Positions 5,903 through 7,941 of a stretch of 7,941 bases of DNA are shown here, in pieces. The stretch is taken from positions 1 through 7,941 of the forward strand of contig QMND01000026.1 of the NCBI GenBank assembly GCA_003647605.1, given 5' to 3'. The first letter of the stretch is position 1; each line of letters starts with the position of its first letter. Source of the DNA: Candidatus Shapirobacteria bacterium (GTDB taxonomy: Bacteria > Patescibacteriota > Microgenomatia > UBA12405). The notes below the pieces were generated by a model. The model had not been told where the DNA came from and ran no database searches. It saw nothing but the letters and a program-made list of their open reading frames with translations. The position numbers and the translations under genes are program-made.

Positions 5903-6840
5903 TATTTTGCAATTAGTTTTGTTTTTAATTGATAGCCTGTTTTGGGAATACTTTTGATAGTGTAATATTGAAGCTTGTGGCGGAGACGACGCATGGTTTG
6001 ACCGATGGCTTGATCGGAAAATTTATCATAAGTATCTTTGCCCCACTTGATGTCAGATATCTCTTCTTTGGTGATATTGAATTGATTATTCAACATTTTT
6101 TTAAGAATTTCGGCTTCATCTTTGGTGAGTTGATTGGGGTTGGTGATACCGTTTTCTGTAAAAGTTAGATTAAAGTTGATTTTTATGTTGGTGGGAATAA
6201 TAGTATAGGTGGATGTTTGAGGTAACTGACTAGTGTCAATGTGAAATTTTTGAGAAATAATTTGGGGTGAATAGAGTTGGATGCTATTTTGAAGTGGAGA
6301 AAGAATGTGTTCAATTGATTTTTGATCAAAATCTGATATGTGGAGGGATAAATATTTTAGTAATTTAGGAATACCTTGACTTTTTTGGTAAATTCTATTG
6401 AATTGGGATTGATTTATTGATATTTTTAATAAATTAAGCATTAATTGAGCGTCTTTTTTATTCAGTGGTTGAAAATAATAATGTGAATAAAAATGTTTCC
6501 AAATGTGTTGATGTTGGAGGTGTTTGTTTAATAGGTCAAAAGGGATGTCACTGACAATAACTAATTTTTGTGAGTGTTTGAGTTTTGTTAAGTAAGTGGA
6601 CAAGTTTTGAATGTTAGTTGGTTTGTTGGCTAAATGGAGATTGACAATGGATAATGAAGACAGTTTTTGTGATGGTGTATCGATGTATGGAACTCGAGGG
6701 TGTTTCTTGCAATATTGGCGAAGATTATATCCTGCTCCCATACCGGGTAAAGTGAAAATGATCAAATGGGTTTGACTATTTATACTTTGGTTAATCGTTT
6801 TTTCTAGATTCTTATATCTTTGGAGTGCTTGAGTGACCAT
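5902..6840 (-). CDS. Winged-helix regulator with degenerate AAA/STAND-like N-terminus
   Basis: The C-terminal part (about 230-308) is an OmpR/PhoB-type winged helix: LTKDEAEILKKML, ITKEEISDIKW, then the recognition segment AIGQTMRRLRHKL (278-290) and the closing TIKSIPKTGYQL wing. There is no receiver domain. Instead residues 20-180 look like an AAA/STAND ATPase: strand HLIIFTL, P-loop-like PGMGAGYN (32-39), strand KLVIVSDIPF (92-101) at the Walker B position, FQPLNKKDAQLML (123-135), and the QGIPKLLKYL (155-164) helix that often carries sensor 2. The P-loop Lys and Ser/Thr are Tyr and Asn, so ATP hydrolysis is doubtful. It is probably a one-component transcription factor. It is the first gene of a pair (stop overlaps the next start) and is divergent from the cysteine-rich genes, its most obvious possible targets. 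ATG 6840 has no Shine-Dalgarno. Confidence 0.85.
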   Translation of the reverse strand: MVTQALQRYKNLEKTINQSINSQTHLIIFTLPGMGAGYNLRQYCKKHPRVPYIDTPSQKLSSLSIVNLHLANKPTNIQNLSTYLTKLKHSQKLVIVSDIPFDLLNKHLQHQHIWKHFYSHYYFQPLNKKDAQLMLNLLKISINQSQFNRIYQKSQGIPKLLKYLSLHISDFDQKSIEHILSPLQNSIQLYSPQIISQKFHIDTSQLPQTSTYTIIPTNIKINFNLTFTENGITNPNQLTKDEAEILKKMLNNQFNITKEEISDIKWGKDTYDKFSDQAIGQTMRRLRHKLQYYTIKSIPKTGYQLKTKLIAK

Positions 6841-6847
6841 ATATGAA

Positions 6848-6856
6848 AATATACCA
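6848..6856 (-). promoter_or_regulatory. Extended -10 box TGGTATATT
   Basis: Read on the - strand, TGG followed by TATATT forms an extended -10 element. Its spacing puts transcription start at about 6841, one base before the ATG at 6840, so the regulator mRNA would be leaderless. No -35 box is seen, which is usual for extended -10 promoters. Confidence 0.5.
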
Positions 6857-6884
6857 TAAATTAGTTTAGCTAGATGTGTTGGGT

Positions 6885-6898
6885 AATTGTAACCAATT
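6885..6898. promoter_or_regulatory. Possible operator AATTG-TAAC-CAATT
   Basis: A 5-bp inverted repeat with a 4-bp spacer lies midway in the 145-bp gap between the regulator and the divergent cysteine-rich genes. The position suits an operator, but a 5-bp AT-rich repeat can occur by chance. Confidence 0.25.
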
Positions 6899-6969
6899 TG
6901 TAAGTTTTTTGTTGGGAAAATAGTTTTAAGTTATAAGATAATGTGGAGTATCAATTAAATTATTTATAT

Positions 6970-6975
6970 AAGGAG
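6970..6975 (+). promoter_or_regulatory. Ribosome-binding site AAGGAG
   Basis: AAGGAG stands ten bases before the ATG at 6986 and fixes that start. A candidate -10 box, GATAAT (6937-6942), lies upstream without a clear -35. Confidence 0.7.
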
Positions 6976-6985
6976 AAAAAATAAA

Positions 6986-7423
6986 ATGAAAGAATTAGAT
7001 TTCGAAACGATATTACCATCAACAGTTGAAGAATTTTTAGCAGAAGCTGATGAATATGCTTTACAAAAATGTTCTATAAGAGATAGACAATTTAATTTTC
7101 CTCCAGCTTATACTACACTTTGTTTAGTTAAGAAAGCGGGAAATTGTGAGAGAACATCGTGTGGTGATTGCCCTCATGCTGTTGCTGACCATAAGAGAAT
7201 GGGAGGTGTTGCTGGAAAAACTTATTTTTTCGCCGGTACAAGCGAAGAGACTCGGGTATATGGCTGTTATAGATCACAGTATGCAGATAGGTTCGGATAT
7301 GTTGGTGTATTTTTCCAGCATGAAAATGAAAATGGGATAGTTGAAATGGGTGTGTACACATTAGATCCTTTCAGGTTTTTCGAGGATAGTGAATCAGGTC
7401 TTGGAAGGAGGGAAAATGAGTGA
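6986..7423 (+). CDS. Small cysteine-rich protein A, unknown family
   Basis: This 145-residue protein has no family I recognise. It has an acidic helical N-terminus (ETILPSTVEEFLAEADEYAL, 7-26) and a cysteine cluster C46-x7-C54-x4-C59-x2-C62 followed by P63-H64. A Gly- and aromatic-rich part with predicted strands (VYGCYRS, FGYVGVFFQ, VEMGVYTLDPF) and a charged tail complete it. The cluster suggests a bound zinc ion or, less likely, an iron-sulfur cluster. No signal peptide or membrane segment is seen. The next gene encodes a diverged paralogue with the same cysteine spacing, and the two overlap by 8 bp. It has a good Shine-Dalgarno and ends at TGA. Confidence 0.85.
   Translation: MKELDFETILPSTVEEFLAEADEYALQKCSIRDRQFNFPPAYTTLCLVKKAGNCERTSCGDCPHAVADHKRMGGVAGKTYFFAGTSEETRVYGCYRSQYADRFGYVGVFFQHENENGIVEMGVYTLDPFRFFEDSESGLGRRENE
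7405..7412 (+). promoter_or_regulatory. Ribosome-binding site AAGGAGGG
   Basis: This strong site lies inside the end of the preceding gene, just before the ATG at 7416, and selects that start over the in-frame GTG at 7389, which has none. The same site and start sequence recur at 7855-7877. Confidence 0.75.
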
Positions 7424-7835
7424 AAGAGAAAGAGGAGGGTATTTAGGACAGGTCGAAACAGTAAATATGCCTACTGTGTTTGATAATTTGGTAGAAAAGG
7501 CTTCTAGAGAAGTTGTTGGTGGGTTGAATTTACCTGTTATCTTTTCAGAAAAATCACCTTGTAGACTTGAGGGGACTGATGTTTGTCTTGGTCGTTGTGA
7601 TAATTGTCCTATATTGTCTTTAGATTTCTTTCGTTTAGATCATTCAGCAGATGAAATGCACGGAAAGTTTAAAGATGCTATGCCTAATGGTGTTAAAGCT
7701 TTGCCTTTTTTTAGAAAACTACGAGGCACACTAATAAAGGGCAACGAGGGAGTAAAGCTTGTTTTTCCTTTTGGTGAATATAGAAGTGGGGACCCTGTAT
7801 TTTATCTTAAATTATATGAATCTCAAATTGTATGA
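7416..7835 (+). CDS. Small cysteine-rich protein B, paralogue of A
   Basis: From the ATG at 7416 the product has 139 residues. It carries C49-x7-C57-x3-C61-x2-C64 followed by proline, nearly the same spacing as in the preceding protein. Upstream of the cluster ETVNMPTVFDNLVEKASREVV aligns with the equivalent segment of protein A, and both have an N-L/F-P step before the cysteines. The C-terminal halves (here KALPFFRKLRGTL, VKLVFPFGEYRSGDPVFYLKLYE) are barely alike beyond an aromatic strand-rich character. The gene overlaps its neighbour by 8 bp (7416-7423) and is probably translated from the same mRNA. A metal-binding structural role is likely; the function is unknown. A start at GTG 7389 would add nine residues but is less likely. 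Confidence 0.8.
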   Translation: MSERERGGYLGQVETVNMPTVFDNLVEKASREVVGGLNLPVIFSEKSPCRLEGTDVCLGRCDNCPILSLDFFRLDHSADEMHGKFKDAMPNGVKALPFFRKLRGTLIKGNEGVKLVFPFGEYRSGDPVFYLKLYESQIV

Positions 7836-7854
7836 ATTGGAGGATTGGGTTACT

Positions 7855-7913
7855 AGGAGGGAAAAATGAGTGAAAGAGTGGAATCAAGATATATAGTCTT
7901 GAATAAGTTATGA
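7855..7913 (+). pseudogene. Third copy of the RBS and start, truncated 15-codon ORF
   Basis: AGGAGGG and ATGAGTGAAAGAG repeat the ribosome-binding site and first codons of protein B, differing by one inserted A. The frame from ATG 7866 reads MSERVESRYIVLNKL and stops at TGA 7911. No other frame recovers the family sequence before the window ends. It looks like a remnant of a third paralogue or a duplicated gene start. A real leader peptide or 15-residue protein is possible but less likely. Confidence 0.5.
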
Positions 7914-7941
7914 AAGTTTTTTAGGATTAGTTATTAGTTAA

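Noticed and set aside
5929..6168. 79-residue + strand frame
   Set aside because: It is antisense to the winged-helix domain, whose family pattern is clear.
7128..7361. Overlapping frames on both strands (77 and 64 residues)
   Set aside because: Both lie within cysteine-rich gene A, which has the ribosome-binding site and a paralogue supporting its frame.
7389..7415. GTG start adding nine residues to protein B
   Set aside because: There is no ribosome-binding site before 7389, while a strong one precedes the ATG at 7416, and the same start sequence is repeated at 7866.
7884..7921. Terminator: TCAAGA/TCTTGA hairpin followed by TTTTTT
   Set aside because: The T-run begins 13 bases after the stem, too far for an intrinsic terminator, and the stem is weak.

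Overview
The window is AT-rich, densely packed bacterial DNA. It most resembles a small-genome lineage of the candidate phyla radiation (Patescibacteria/Microgenomates type). That placement is an inference from low GC, a short RuvB, overlapping convergent genes, genes without Shine-Dalgarno sequences whose -10 boxes sit right next to the start codon, and many proteins of unknown family. TGA is used as a stop (two genes end with it), so the UGA-to-glycine code of Gracilibacteria/Absconditabacteria does not apply. There are no tRNA or rRNA genes, transposases or CRISPR arrays.

Layout. Positions 1-378 hold no gene but several structured elements: two tandem 28-nt palindromes, a GC-rich 22-bp palindrome, and two members of a REP-like hairpin repeat in opposite orientation. 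ruvB follows on the + strand (379-1314). It meets, tail to tail and sharing the four bases CTAG, a small BldC/excisionase-like DNA-binding protein (1311-1586, -). Upstream of that lies a 755-residue protein (1712-3979, -) of no recognised family; I find a transglutaminase-like Cys/His/Glu core in its C-terminal third. A D-2-hydroxyacid dehydrogenase (4015-5022, +) diverges from it across 35 bp that contain two overlapping -10 boxes facing opposite ways. The dehydrogenase overlaps by 23 bp a convergent two-gene operon (5000-6840, -). That operon encodes a winged-helix regulator with a degenerate P-loop ATPase-like N-terminus, joined by a TAATG stop/start overlap to a P-loop protein. Divergent from the operon, across 145 bp, are two small cysteine-rich proteins (6986-7423 and 7416-7835, +). 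They look like tandem paralogues, and a third copy of their ribosome-binding site and start, leading to only 15 codons, follows at 7855-7913.

How they may work together. ruvB and the dehydrogenase are ordinary housekeeping genes. The region 5000-7913 is the best candidate for an undescribed system: a one-component regulator with an NTPase-like sensor domain and its coupled P-loop partner, divergent from a tandem family of small proteins sharing the motif C-x7-C-x(3,4)-C-x2-C-P. The functional link is inferred from arrangement only. The + strand is strongly G-over-C skewed almost throughout, so - strand proteins are rich in Gln, Pro, Thr, His and Leu, and + strand proteins in Gly, Val, Glu and Lys. 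The 5' half of the 755-residue gene departs from this.
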